From contig NZ_SUKA01000006.1 in NCBI RefSeq assembly GCF_005049105.1, forward strand, positions 124,001 to 188,000: a stretch of 64,000 nucleotides of DNA, in the 5' to 3' direction. Source of the stretch: Sphingobacterium alkalisoli (GTDB lineage Bacteria; Bacteroidota; Bacteroidia; Sphingobacteriales; Sphingobacteriaceae). Position numbers and translations under genes: made by a program. The first letter of the stretch is position 1. Every line of letters starts with the position of its first letter. Positions 33,684 through 42,166 of this stretch are shown piece by piece. Under the pieces are notes generated by a model. That model was not told the DNA's origin. It searched no databases and saw only the letters and a program-made list of their open reading frames with translations.

Positions 33684-35009
33684 ATGAACGCTTTTGAGAT
33701 TATTGGTGGTAAACCTTTAAAGGGTGAGATTATTCCTCAAGGAGCCAAAAATGAGGCATTACAAATATTGTCGGCTGTATTGCTGACGGAAGAAAAGATT
33801 ACCATAAGTAATATTCCCGACATAAAGGACGTCAACAAGCTGATTGAGCTTTTGGGGTCTTTGGGGGTAATAGTTAATCGACTAAATAAGGACACGTATG
33901 AGTTTGAAGCAAAAGACATCGATATTGATTATTTCGCTTCCGCTGATTTTAAACAAAAAGGAGGGGGATTACGTGGATCGATTATGATCGTAGGACCTTT
34001 ATTGGCTCGATTTGGAAAAGCAGCTATTCCTAAACCGGGGGGAGATAAAATAGGCCGCCGCCGTTTAGATACTCATTTTTTAGGGTTCGAGAAGTTAGGT
34101 GCGAAGTTTGTATACGATGCTGAAAATCATTTTTTCAACATAGATGCTACTGCATTGAAAGGTGCCTATCTTTTATTGGATGAAGCGTCGGTAACCGGGA
34201 CGGCCAATATTGTAATGGCAGCTGTACTGGCTAAAGGTACGACCACGATCTATAATGCTGCTTGCGAACCTTATTTACAACAACTCTGTAAGATGTTAAA
34301 CAGAATGGGGGCAAAAATAACAGGTATAGGCTCTAATTTGTTATCGATAGAGGGAGTAGAAAAGCTGGGAGGTACAGAGCATAGAATGCTGCCTGATATG
34401 ATTGAGATTGGATCATTCATTGGATTAGCAGCGATGACTGGCTCAGAAATTACCATTAAAGACGTTTGTTATAACGAGTTGGGTATGATTCCTTCGGTAT
34501 TTTCTAGATTGGGTATCAAAATGGAGCTACGTGGAGATGATATTTTTATTCCAGCTCAAGACTCCTATGAGATTGATACATTCATAGATGGATCAATATT
34601 AACTATTTCGGATGCACCTTGGCCGGGATTTACCCCTGATCTGTTAAGTATCGTGTTGGTAACAGCAATTCAGGCGAAAGGGAATGTACTTGTTCATCAA
34701 AAAATGTTTGAAAGTAGGTTGTTTTTTGTGGATAAATTGATTGATATGGGAGCCCAGATTATTCTTTGTGACCCTCATCGAGCAACGGTGATTGGTCTGA
34801 ACAAGCAGACGAAACTTAGGGGCATCTCTATGTCGTCACCTGATATTCGTGCCGGCGTGTCTCTATTGATCGCAGCTTTATCGGCACAAGGGAAATCAAC
34901 AATTTTTAATATAGAACAAATCGAAAGAGGTTATCAAGATATCGAAGAACGTCTAAAAGCGCTAGGTGCGGATATTAGAAGAGTGGATACACAACCTTCG
35001 GGGCATTAA
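33684..35009 (+). CDS. murA: UDP-N-acetylglucosamine 1-carboxyvinyltransferase, Asp-type active site
   Basis: A 441-residue cytoplasmic enzyme making the first committed step of peptidoglycan synthesis (PEP plus UDP-GlcNAc). Conserved blocks: GGKPLKGEIIPQGAKNEALQ, LRGSIMIVGPLLARFGKA, and PGGDKIGRRRLDTH. The residue that is catalytic Cys115 in E. coli is Asp121 here. This replacement is established in MurA of mycobacteria and chlamydiae as removing fosfomycin alkylation. The rest of the active site is normal, so it should be active and intrinsically fosfomycin-insensitive. Confidence 0.96.
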   Translation: MNAFEIIGGKPLKGEIIPQGAKNEALQILSAVLLTEEKITISNIPDIKDVNKLIELLGSLGVIVNRLNKDTYEFEAKDIDIDYFASADFKQKGGGLRGSIMIVGPLLARFGKAAIPKPGGDKIGRRRLDTHFLGFEKLGAKFVYDAENHFFNIDATALKGAYLLLDEASVTGTANIVMAAVLAKGTTTIYNAACEPYLQQLCKMLNRMGAKITGIGSNLLSIEGVEKLGGTEHRMLPDMIEIGSFIGLAAMTGSEITIKDVCYNELGMIPSVFSRLGIKMELRGDDIFIPAQDSYEIDTFIDGSILTISDAPWPGFTPDLLSIVLVTAIQAKGNVLVHQKMFESRLFFVDKLIDMGAQIILCDPHRATVIGLNKQTKLRGISMSSPDIRAGVSLLIAALSAQGKSTIFNIEQIERGYQDIEERLKALGADIRRVDTQPSGH

Positions 35010-35070
35010 AATAAAATGTCTTTTAAATGTTAATAAATTAATTCGATAGAGATAAGTTCGACAAGAATTT

Positions 35071-35078
35071 TAATTTTG
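35071..35078 (+). promoter_or_regulatory. -7 element in front of the YceI lipoprotein gene
   Basis: TAATTTTG matches TAnnTTTG 33 bp before the ATG at 35112. No good TTG is at the -33 position. Confidence 0.4.
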
Positions 35079-35111
35079 TGTAGATAAAAGTTTAAACATA
35101 TAATCCAAATA

Positions 35112-35747
35112 TTGAAAATGAAAAAAATCGTTTTATTCTCGGCAGTAGCTGCTATGGTTTTAGCATCATGCGCCGGCAATCCAGAAGGTAAAAAGGCAGA
35201 TACAACTGATTCGGTCGAAACTGTTGATCAAGTAGTCGGTGAAGCGTATAACGTGGATACTACGGAATCTAAAGTGATTTGGACAGGAACTAAGGTCACT
35301 GGGGCTCATACAGGTACGGTAAATGTAAAGTCTGGTTCAATTAATGTAGATAAGGGTGCTATCACCGGCGGAAGTTTTGCGTTGGATATGACTTCTATCA
35401 ATAGTACTGATTTGGATGGGGAATATAAAGAAAAATTAGATGGACACTTGAAAGCTGATGATTTTTTCGCCGTCGCTGCGCATCCAGATGCTTCATTCGT
35501 AATAACAGAAGTAAAACCTGGCACTACAGCTAGTGATGCAGTTATATCAGGCAACTTAACGATTAAAGGTATTTCTAAAAACATCACTTTTGATGCCAAA
35601 GTGGAAGAAGCTACAGATGCTGTTATAAAAGCCACCTCAGATTTTAATATTGCCCGTGAAGATTGGGGTGTTAATTATTCTGGTAAAGAGGATGATTTGA
35701 TTTCTAAAGAAATCAACTTCAAAGTGACTATCGTTGCTAAAAAGTAG
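35112..35747 (+). CDS. YceI-family lipid-binding lipoprotein
   Basis: A 211-residue protein with lipobox VLASCAGN (Cys about residue 20), so it is a lipoprotein rather than the free periplasmic form. After a short acidic linker comes the YceI lipocalin-like fold: YNVDTTESKVIWTGTKVTGAHTGTVNVKSGSI, DLDGEYKEKLDGHLKADDFF, HPDASFVITEV, GNLTIKGISKNITFDAKV. YceI proteins bind long polyprenyl or amide lipids in a hydrophobic tunnel. The ligand is unknown. The gene ends at a strong terminator. Confidence 0.93.
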   Translation: MKMKKIVLFSAVAAMVLASCAGNPEGKKADTTDSVETVDQVVGEAYNVDTTESKVIWTGTKVTGAHTGTVNVKSGSINVDKGAITGGSFALDMTSINSTDLDGEYKEKLDGHLKADDFFAVAAHPDASFVITEVKPGTTASDAVISGNLTIKGISKNITFDAKVEEATDAVIKATSDFNIAREDWGVNYSGKEDDLISKEINFKVTIVAKK

Positions 35748-35768
35748 TATCTCTTAACAATACAGCTT

Positions 35769-35797
35769 AAAACTCTCCAAGATGCGGAGAGTTTTTT
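35769..35797 (+). terminator. intrinsic terminator between yceI and rlmH
   Basis: AAACTCTCC / GGAGAGTTT with a 7-nt loop is followed by TTTG. It lies directly before rlmH (ATG at 35817), so rlmH needs a promoter of its own or depends on readthrough. Confidence 0.85.
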
Positions 35798-35816
35798 GTT
35801 TAAAAAAAATAAAGCA

Positions 35817-36290
35817 ATGAAAATCACCTTACTCTGTGTTGGAAAAACAGATGATAAGTATATTCAAGAAGGTATAGATAAATACTTAAAACGATTAAAA
35901 CATTACATATCTTTTCAAATCGTTATCATACCCGACATTAAGAATGTCAAGAACTTATCTGAAGTACAGCAGAAGGAAAAGGAAGCTGAGCTTTTTTTTA
36001 AAACCATTAATCCGCAAGACTTTGTTGTATTATTGGATGAATTTGGCAAGGAACTACGATCAATCGAGTTATCTCGCTTTCTGGAGCAAAAAATGGTGTC
36101 CGGTGTGCAACATTTGGTATTTCTTATTGGCGGCCCTTATGGATTTTCTGACTTCGTAAAGCAACGAGCTAATTATAATCTTTCGCTTTCTAAATTGACT
36201 TTTTCACACCAAATGGTGAGGTTGTTTTTTATAGAGCAAATATATCGAGGATTTTCCATTATGAAAGGGGAGCCTTACCATCATGAATAA
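35817..36290 (+). CDS. rlmH: 23S rRNA (pseudouridine1915-N3)-methyltransferase
   Basis: A 157-residue SPOUT methyltransferase modifying pseudouridine 1915 of helix 69. Start MKITLLCVGKTDDKYI at 35817; seven extra in-frame codons upstream fall within the terminator, so they are unlikely to be used. Conserved: FVVLLDEFGKELRSIELSRFL, LVFLIGGPYGFSD (SAM-binding knot) and the C-terminal FSHQMVRLFFIEQIYRGFSIMKGEPYHHE. Assignment is firm. Confidence 0.96.
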   Translation: MKITLLCVGKTDDKYIQEGIDKYLKRLKHYISFQIVIIPDIKNVKNLSEVQQKEKEAELFFKTINPQDFVVLLDEFGKELRSIELSRFLEQKMVSGVQHLVFLIGGPYGFSDFVKQRANYNLSLSKLTFSHQMVRLFFIEQIYRGFSIMKGEPYHHE

Positions 36291-36338
36291 GGATAACTTA
36301 AAGCATAATATATAATTTACACTACAAAGCGACAAGAC

Positions 36339-36467
36339 ATGGACATGAATAAGTATAAACGGGACTATAGGTACAAAAGCGATGAAGGAAATAATGGAGA
36401 TAAATTTAAATGGCTTATTATTGCAGTCGGCGTTATTATTGCGATATTAGCTTACTTTTTTGGGTAA
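36339..36467 (+). CDS. small single-pass membrane peptide, 42 residues
   Basis: ATG at 36339 to TAA at 36465-36467. An N-terminal charged part (MNKYKRDYRYKSDEGNNGDK; Met3 could also be the start) is followed by one 17-residue hydrophobic helix (WLIIAVGVIIAILAYFF) and a terminal Gly. It lies 48 bp after rlmH and ends just before a hairpin. Family not recognised. Positive charges in front of the helix predict the N-terminus in the cytoplasm. Confidence 0.6.
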   Translation: MDMNKYKRDYRYKSDEGNNGDKFKWLIIAVGVIIAILAYFFG

Positions 36468-36478
36468 ATTCAAAAAAT

Positions 36479-36503
36479 AAGGCGATATGGGGAATATCGC
36501 CTT
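36479..36503. terminator. hairpin after the small membrane-peptide gene
   Basis: AAGGCGATAT / ATATCGCCTT, perfect 10-bp stem with a 5-nt loop. T-rich tracts follow only on the minus strand, so it is stronger as a leftward terminator (for the NUDIX-side transcript). Confidence 0.6.
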
Positions 36504-36524
36504 AAAATCACACTAACTATTAAT

Positions 36525-36551
36525 AAAAACCCTATAGAACTAGGTGTTTTT
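36525..36551 (+). terminator. terminator-like hairpin
   Basis: AAAAAC-CCTA pairs with TAGG-T-GTTTTT (one bulged T) around TAGAAC, ending in T5. It would stop rightward readthrough from rlmH. Confidence 0.55.
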
Positions 36552-36746
36552 CAATTTAAAATGTTGTCCCAATTAGAAATGTTTAATCAGCTCTTTATGA
36601 GACTACAACGTAAAACTATGAAGCATTTTTTGAATTACCAAATAATAAATTAAAAACCTTTATCTTGTCTGATACAAAATCAACAGTCATAAAAAAGCGA
36701 TGAAGGACTTTGATGACCATTGAGGACATACGCACTCAGAAGAACT

Positions 36747-37196
36747 CTATTTGTTCATTCTGATAAAGTTTTCCCAAGCCACTTTATCAGTTTTAAAAGT
36801 CAAATCGGCTAAGTTTAGGGTATCGATATCGATAAACCTAAAGGATTCAATTTTATCTATGATATTGTCTCCGTCAAAATCAAATGCTTTTTCCTTGATC
36901 ACGATCCCCATCGGTTCCAAAGGTTTTACTTGATAATAAACGGAAATTATTTGACTTTCATTAAAGCTCGATTTTTCAAAAAAATCAGTTGTGTAAATAT
37001 GTTTGAGTACTTCAATATGAACATTGCATTCTTCCATATACTCCCTTTTCAATGCATCTATAAGCCCTTCTCCAAATTCAAGACCGCCACCAGGAAACTT
37101 GGTAAAGGAAACATTTTGTGTGCGCTCATCACTTATAAGGACTTGTTGTCTCTCGTTAATCAGTATTCCGTAAACTCTTACGTTAAATAAAAACAT
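36747..37196 (-). CDS. NUDIX hydrolase
   Basis: A 149-residue pyrophosphohydrolase with the NUDIX box GGGLEFGEGLIDALKREYMEECNV (GX5EX7REXXEE pattern). It hydrolyses a nucleoside diphosphate linked to some moiety; substrate unknown. The first strand MFLFNVRVYGILINERQQVLISDE begins right at the ATG. It starts 4 bp after the DUF1080 gene ends, in a group of three leftward genes. Confidence 0.93.
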   Translation of the reverse strand: MFLFNVRVYGILINERQQVLISDERTQNVSFTKFPGGGLEFGEGLIDALKREYMEECNVHIEVLKHIYTTDFFEKSSFNESQIISVYYQVKPLEPMGIVIKEKAFDFDGDNIIDKIESFRFIDIDTLNLADLTFKTDKVAWENFIRMNK

Positions 37197-37200
37197 AATT

Positions 37201-38010
37201 TTAGTTTTTCGTACTCTTAGAAAGATCTTTTAACAAAATTTTTCTAAACTCAATAGGTTGTCCCTCACTTTGCAATGCAATAAACCCTCTTTTTAGTGCC
37301 TTACCGTCTATCTTCACTTGCGAGTCAAAATTATTAACTACCGAGCCTCCTATATGCGGTTTTGAATAACTCAATACCGTATCACCCTCGATAATATGGT
37401 GAATAATGGAATCTCCTAACACAATAAGTTCTGCTTTCACCCATTGATCGCCGTCATACGTTTTCGAAGTGGAGTTTATACAGTGCGTTTCCAACAGTTC
37501 ACCTTTGTAATAAATATGTGTGCCAGGGGAGCACATGTTACCTGTAGTACGCGTTTTCCCATCACTCAACCCACCGAGGAATTGCATTTCTACTGATATT
37601 GGCCAATCTTGGTTGGCGGGCATTGTTTTCGGATCTTGGGCATGAAACATTATACCACTATTTCGTAGGGTGTAGCTTGGTGCTCCTGGATATAGATCTC
37701 CTATAAATCTATATTCTAATTTTAGATGATAGTGCGAGTATGGGGTATTGTAATAGAGATGTCCAAATCGATCGTCAAAGGATTTTTCGTATCCATCGTA
37801 ATTCACTTGAATGACATCATTCTTTACCCTAAACGTCCCGGCATAGTTTTCGCCTACTTTGTATGGGTAAATTTTTGCTGTCCAGCCTTCCAGATCTTTG
37901 CCATTAAAAAGGGATTTCCATTCCTCATCATGCTTTTGATTAAATAGCGTGGAGGAACTTGTCAAAACTCCCAGTCCTAGGATATATAGTATTTTTGTTT
38001 TAATCTTCAT
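37201..38010 (-). CDS. DUF1080 / 3-keto-disaccharide hydrolase family protein
   Basis: A 269-residue exported protein. Signal peptide MKIKTKILYILGLGVLTSSSTLF, then EEWKSLFNGKDLEGWTAKI, the DUF1080 opening, a concanavalin-like beta-sandwich (YHLKLEYRFIGD, RNSGIMFHAQDP, SVEMQFLGGL) and the terminal PIEFRKILLKDL. Members of the family in Bacteroidota hydrolyse 3-keto-glycosides, but many have unknown substrates. It lies 6 bp from the hypothetical gene at 38017 and 4 bp from the NUDIX gene. Confidence 0.88.
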   Translation of the reverse strand: MKIKTKILYILGLGVLTSSSTLFNQKHDEEWKSLFNGKDLEGWTAKIYPYKVGENYAGTFRVKNDVIQVNYDGYEKSFDDRFGHLYYNTPYSHYHLKLEYRFIGDLYPGAPSYTLRNSGIMFHAQDPKTMPANQDWPISVEMQFLGGLSDGKTRTTGNMCSPGTHIYYKGELLETHCINSTSKTYDGDQWVKAELIVLGDSIIHHIIEGDTVLSYSKPHIGGSVVNNFDSQVKIDGKALKRGFIALQSEGQPIEFRKILLKDLSKSTKN

Positions 38011-38016
38011 GTGTGT

Positions 38017-38757
38017 CTATAGTGCTTGAAAACCATTATCGACCGCCATTTCGTCTACGCCCATAAAAGAATAATGTTTAGGCAGAAACCACGATATGGC
38101 AGACATTATCTCGTTATATGTTTTATCACTTTTAAACTGAGCAGGTGTAATATTAAATACCAAATCTTGGGAAACCAAATTTTCATCTTCATAATTTCGT
38201 GCGATAAGCATGATTTTAGGTGTTTTAACCCCCATGTGAACTAAATACTCTTTTATCTGTGCGCGCAAGTATTTTGGTAAAATACTGTCGGATGGTTGAC
38301 CTATTAGGATTTTTTCATCTTTACCAATCGCTAAATTTTCTTTGTTATTCGAAAAAATGCTCTTATCCGTATAAAATGAGTCGTTCAATTCATAGTTGAC
38401 AATATCGCCATACGACAGAATCCAATCTACCCGATCATGTTGTGGATTAATTGCAACTCCGAAACCTTGCGAAAGCAAGGTCGGTAACTGTTTACTTATA
38501 ACATATGCGTGAAAATTTTCGTTCGGATTAACGGTTTCCAATTGGACATACGGAAACCCATCATTTGCTATAACGACTTCAGGATTTCCTAATTTGAGAT
38601 TTGCCTCGGCTATGCTATATAAAAAATCGTTACGCCATTTTTGATCTCTTTCGGAAAAGGGAATGGACATTAACGCGTTGAGAATTACGGTTTTTTCTAA
38701 ATCTCCTAAGCCAGCTGAGCCATCTTTTTCTATTGTTGATATAATATTAGCACTCAT
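38017..38757 (-). CDS. conserved-looking hypothetical protein, 246 residues
   Basis: I do not recognise the family. It is soluble and has no signal peptide. It begins with a helical part (EKTVILNALMSIPFSERDQKWRNDFLYSIAEANLKLG) and continues with a mixed fold (DGFPYVQLETVNPNENFHAYVISKQLPTLLSQGFGVAINPQHDRVDWILSYGDIVNYEL), with AQIKEYLVHMGVKTPKIMLI and ISWFLPKHYSFMGVDEM near the end. The whole resembles a two-domain enzyme-like protein without obvious catalytic motif. It is first of a three-gene leftward group with DUF1080 and NUDIX. Confidence 0.75.
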   Translation of the reverse strand: MSANIISTIEKDGSAGLGDLEKTVILNALMSIPFSERDQKWRNDFLYSIAEANLKLGNPEVVIANDGFPYVQLETVNPNENFHAYVISKQLPTLLSQGFGVAINPQHDRVDWILSYGDIVNYELNDSFYTDKSIFSNNKENLAIGKDEKILIGQPSDSILPKYLRAQIKEYLVHMGVKTPKIMLIARNYEDENLVSQDLVFNITPAQFKSDKTYNEIMSAISWFLPKHYSFMGVDEMAVDNGFQAL

Positions 38758-38851
38758 AAATACGATGTATAGGCCTTAAAAGTACATAATTAAGATGTAT
38801 TATTTAAGGATATTAATAGATTATTAACTATATTGTAAAAAGGAATTTTAG

Positions 38852-38859
38852 TATTTTTG
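38852..38859 (+). promoter_or_regulatory. -7 element before the fused E1 gene
   Basis: TATTTTTG matches TAnnTTTG, 19 bp before the ATG at 38879; TTG at 38833-38835 gives a short 16-bp spacing. Confidence 0.4.
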
Positions 38860-38878
38860 TAGGAAAACCAAAAAAGAA

Positions 38879-41296
38879 ATGTCAGAAACGAATTTGAATG
38901 TGCCAGCTGACTTGTCATCGTCAAAATTAAGCTTTGATGATTTTCGGTATATTATTTTAGAAGATTATAAATTAGCAGTACAGAGCAGGTATGTGAGCTT
39001 ATTAGGACGAAAAGAAGTACTTACTGGTAAGGCAAAGTTTGGGATCTTTGGCGATGGAAAGGAATTGGCACAGATCGCTTTGGCAAAGGTTTTCAAAAAT
39101 GGTGATTGGCGCTCAGGGTACTATAGAGACCAGACTTTTGCTTTTGCATCTGGAATGAGTTCAATCTATCATTTTTTTTCCCAGCTCTACGCCAATCCAA
39201 CATTAGAAGCCGATATTTCTTCAGGCGGACGACAAATGGTCGCTCATTTTTCCAAGAGTTTAGTTGATGAACAGGGAAACTGGTTAAATCAGACGCAACA
39301 AAAAAATTCGGTATCTGATATCTCAACGACGGGTGGGCAGATGTCTCGTATAATGGGGTTAGGGTTGGCCTCTAAATTGTATAGAACAAATGCAAATCTT
39401 TCGTATTTAAGTTATTTTTCTAACCAAGGTAACGAAGTGGTTTTTTGTACAGTAGGTAACGCATCTACCTCTGAAGGCGTATTTTGGGAAACCATGAACG
39501 CTGCCGGAGTCAAACAGATTCCTGTTGTCGTTTCGGTTTGGGATGATGGGTATGGGATATCTGTTCCTAATGAAATCCAAACGACAAAGGCGGATATATC
39601 AGAAGCATTGAGAGGTTTTCAAAGAGATCACAAAGGAGAAGGGTTTGAAATTTTTAAAGTAAGAGGTTGGGATTATCCGGCTCTTTGTGAGACATATGAA
39701 ATTGCTGCGAAAATAGCCCGGGACAAACATATACCTTGTTTTGTCCATGTTACAGAGCTTACACAACCATTGGGACACTCTTCTTCAGGTTCGCACGAGC
39801 GCTATAAATCCAAGGAGCGGTTGGAGTGGGAACAAGAACATGATTGTAATACGAAGATGCGGGATTGGTTGGTTGAGTCAGGAATTGCATCTTCTCAAGA
39901 GTTGGAAGCGATAGAAATAGAAGCGAAAAATTTTGTGCGCGAAGAGCAAAGAAAAGCGTGGACAGATTATCGTAAAACCATTCAAGAGGATTTCGAGGGA
40001 GCCATCGCTTTATTATCGAAAATGGATCAGGAAATAGTAGAGTTGCCACTTAAAACATTGCAATCCATAACGGAAGCTTCTCTCAAGGAGATTTATTCTA
40101 CTGTCCGTCTTGTATTACGTGAATTGCGTTTTACGAGTTCTGCGGAAAAGGATGAGCTGATTACATGGTATGAAAAGCAACAGGAACTGAATCGACAGCG
40201 ATATAATGATAACCTATTTATAGAGAACCAAAATTCGGCTTTCCATATCTCTGGATCTTTGCCGGAATATGAGGAGAACGCAAAAATAGTCGATGGACGT
40301 GAAGTACTGAATGCTTGCTTCGAAGCAAATTTTTTAAAGGATGATCGTTTGATTGCATTTGGAGAGGACGTGGGGAAAATAGGAGATGTAAACCAAGGAT
40401 TTGCTGGTTTGCAGGAAAAATTTGGGGACTTGCGCATTTTTGATACAGGAATTCGCGAATCCGCGATTATCGGCAAAGGTCTTGGTCTAGCTCTTCGTGG
40501 TCTCAAACCTATCGCCGAAATACAATATTTGGATTATTTGATCTACGCGATGCCGGTTTTAAGTGATGATTTAGCGTCTTTAAGTTATCGTTCGAAAGGC
40601 CAGCAAAAAGCACCGCTCATTATTCGCACACGCGGTCATCGTCTTGAAGGAATATGGCATTCAGGGTCTCCAATGTCACTTTTATTAGGAGGTTTGCGTG
40701 GCCTCCATATCTGTGTGCCTCGGAATATGACCCAGGCAGCGGGAATGTATAATACGCTTTTAAAATCTGATGATCCGGCGCTAGTAATCGAATGTTTGAA
40801 CGGATATCGCTTAAAAGAAAAAATGCCGAGTAATGTTGGAGAGTTTACTGTTCCGTTGGGAGTTGCAGAAGTGATTCGCCCCGGATCAGATATTACAGTT
40901 GTCTCCTACGGGTCGACTTTGCGTATCGTGCAAGAAGCTGCTTTAGAACTAGAAAAAGTCGGTATTTCTATTGAAATTGTGGATGTCCAGTGCTTACAGC
41001 CCTTTGATCGGACGCACATTTGTGCGCAATCTCTTCAAAAAACAAATCGTCTTTTAGTAGTTGATGAAGATGTGCCAGGTGGAGCATCTGCATTTATTTT
41101 ACAACAGATATTGGAGACACAAGAAGGATACTTTCATCTGGATAGCCAACCACGTACGTTGACTGCAAAGGCACACAGGCCTCCATACGGTTCGGATGGC
41201 GATTATTTTACTAAGCCTTCCGTCGATGATGTGGTCGAAATAGCCTACCAGACCATGACTGAAGTAAATCCAGAACAATATCCTAAAATATACTAA
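38879..41296 (+). CDS. 2-oxo acid dehydrogenase E1 component, alpha and beta subunits fused
   Basis: An 805-residue TPP-dependent E1. Residues about 1-400 are the alpha part (WRSGYYRDQTFAFASGMSSIYHFFSQL; TPP-site VGNASTSEGVFWETMN and DDGYGISVPNEIQT) and residues about 480-805 the beta part (GREVLNACFEANFLKDDRLIAFGEDVG, IAEIQYLDYLIYAM, HRPPYGSDGDYFTKPSVDDV). It would decarboxylate branched-chain 2-oxo acids or pyruvate and acylate an E2. In Bacteroidota this fusion is usual; the E2 and E3 are not in the window. It is monocistronic, convergent with the ROK kinase gene. Confidence 0.93.
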   Translation: MSETNLNVPADLSSSKLSFDDFRYIILEDYKLAVQSRYVSLLGRKEVLTGKAKFGIFGDGKELAQIALAKVFKNGDWRSGYYRDQTFAFASGMSSIYHFFSQLYANPTLEADISSGGRQMVAHFSKSLVDEQGNWLNQTQQKNSVSDISTTGGQMSRIMGLGLASKLYRTNANLSYLSYFSNQGNEVVFCTVGNASTSEGVFWETMNAAGVKQIPVVVSVWDDGYGISVPNEIQTTKADISEALRGFQRDHKGEGFEIFKVRGWDYPALCETYEIAAKIARDKHIPCFVHVTELTQPLGHSSSGSHERYKSKERLEWEQEHDCNTKMRDWLVESGIASSQELEAIEIEAKNFVREEQRKAWTDYRKTIQEDFEGAIALLSKMDQEIVELPLKTLQSITEASLKEIYSTVRLVLRELRFTSSAEKDELITWYEKQQELNRQRYNDNLFIENQNSAFHISGSLPEYEENAKIVDGREVLNACFEANFLKDDRLIAFGEDVGKIGDVNQGFAGLQEKFGDLRIFDTGIRESAIIGKGLGLALRGLKPIAEIQYLDYLIYAMPVLSDDLASLSYRSKGQQKAPLIIRTRGHRLEGIWHSGSPMSLLLGGLRGLHICVPRNMTQAAGMYNTLLKSDDPALVIECLNGYRLKEKMPSNVGEFTVPLGVAEVIRPGSDITVVSYGSTLRIVQEAALELEKVGISIEIVDVQCLQPFDRTHICAQSLQKTNRLLVVDEDVPGGASAFILQQILETQEGYFHLDSQPRTLTAKAHRPPYGSDGDYFTKPSVDDVVEIAYQTMTEVNPEQYPKIY

Positions 41297-41311
41297 AAAC
41301 GAGGGCTTGTA

Positions 41312-42166
41312 TTATTGAAATAAGGAAGCGGCACCTATTATTGCTGCTTTTTCTTCATATTGGCCAAGACTAATTTCAAAATCGCTGAAGTAATCATCTT
41401 TATCGATTAAATCCCATGCCTTTGCAATATTTCCCCCAATAATAAACTTTTTACTGGCATGTTTTCTGCTGAAAAAATGAAGAAAGTCCCTCAAATGTGT
41501 CCTATATTCGGATAACAGTTGCTCGAATTCTTCGGTGTTCCTATGAGTGCGAGCGATTTCCTTAAATCCTTTTTCTTCAAATCCTGAAAGTGCTGAAAAT
41601 CGATTAACAAACCATCGGGTGACTAAATACTCTTCAAAAAACGCACTTTTATAAGTGCTATTCCAAAGACCCGCGTCGAAAGCTTTAGCCTTATTAGACC
41701 ATACCGCACTGCCTAATCCTGTTCCCAATGTAATCCCTAAAATTCGGTCTTCATGATCTCTTTTTGAGGCAAATATTTCTCCTTGAAGAAAGGCGGCCGC
41801 ATCATTGATATAACGAATTTCGGTATGTTGATCTTTCAAACCGCTTAAAATTCCCGCTGTTGTACTCAGTTTATAAATATTATCGTACTTGTTTTGCCCC
41901 TTCATCAACGCGATCCCATTTTCATAATCGAAAGGACCAGGCATTGCAATACCTATTTGCTTTATTTCCTGATTAAATTCGTTGAGGCAGTTCTGTATAT
42001 TATCTGTCCAATATTGAAAAATCGATTTAGCATTTTCTTGCGAATTAAAGGACACACGTTTGATTGTATTAGATAAGATTTTCCAAGTATCCTTCACTAC
42101 AATAGCGGAGGTAATATGTGTACCTCCGATATCGCATGCTAATATAAAATTTTTATTATCAGACAT
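41312..42166 (-). CDS. ROK family sugar kinase (glucokinase-like)
   Basis: A 284-residue ROK protein: N-terminal phosphate loop ACDIGGTHITSAIV, MPGPFDYENGI, a sugar-binding block RYINDAAAFLQGE with catalytic Asp, GITLGTGLGSAVW and GGNIAKAW near the end. The CX-rich zinc motif of ROK repressors is not present, nor is an N-terminal HTH, so it is a kinase rather than a regulator. It overlaps the end of aroC by 8 bp, which places it as last gene of the aromatic operon without an evident metabolic link. Confidence 0.88.
   Translation of the reverse strand: MSDNKNFILACDIGGTHITSAIVVKDTWKILSNTIKRVSFNSQENAKSIFQYWTDNIQNCLNEFNQEIKQIGIAMPGPFDYENGIALMKGQNKYDNIYKLSTTAGILSGLKDQHTEIRYINDAAAFLQGEIFASKRDHEDRILGITLGTGLGSAVWSNKAKAFDAGLWNSTYKSAFFEEYLVTRWFVNRFSALSGFEEKGFKEIARTHRNTEEFEQLLSEYRTHLRDFLHFFSRKHASKKFIIGGNIAKAWDLIDKDDYFSDFEISLGQYEEKAAIIGAASLFQ

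Larger units (their letters stand above)
36291..36746. other. intergenic region with a small membrane-peptide gene and two hairpins
   Basis: A 456 bp region between rlmH and the leftward NUDIX gene. It contains a 42-codon membrane-peptide frame (36339-36467), a hairpin directly after it (36479-36503) and a terminator-like hairpin at 36525-36551. The last 190 bp before the NUDIX stop hold nothing recognisable. Confidence 0.55.
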
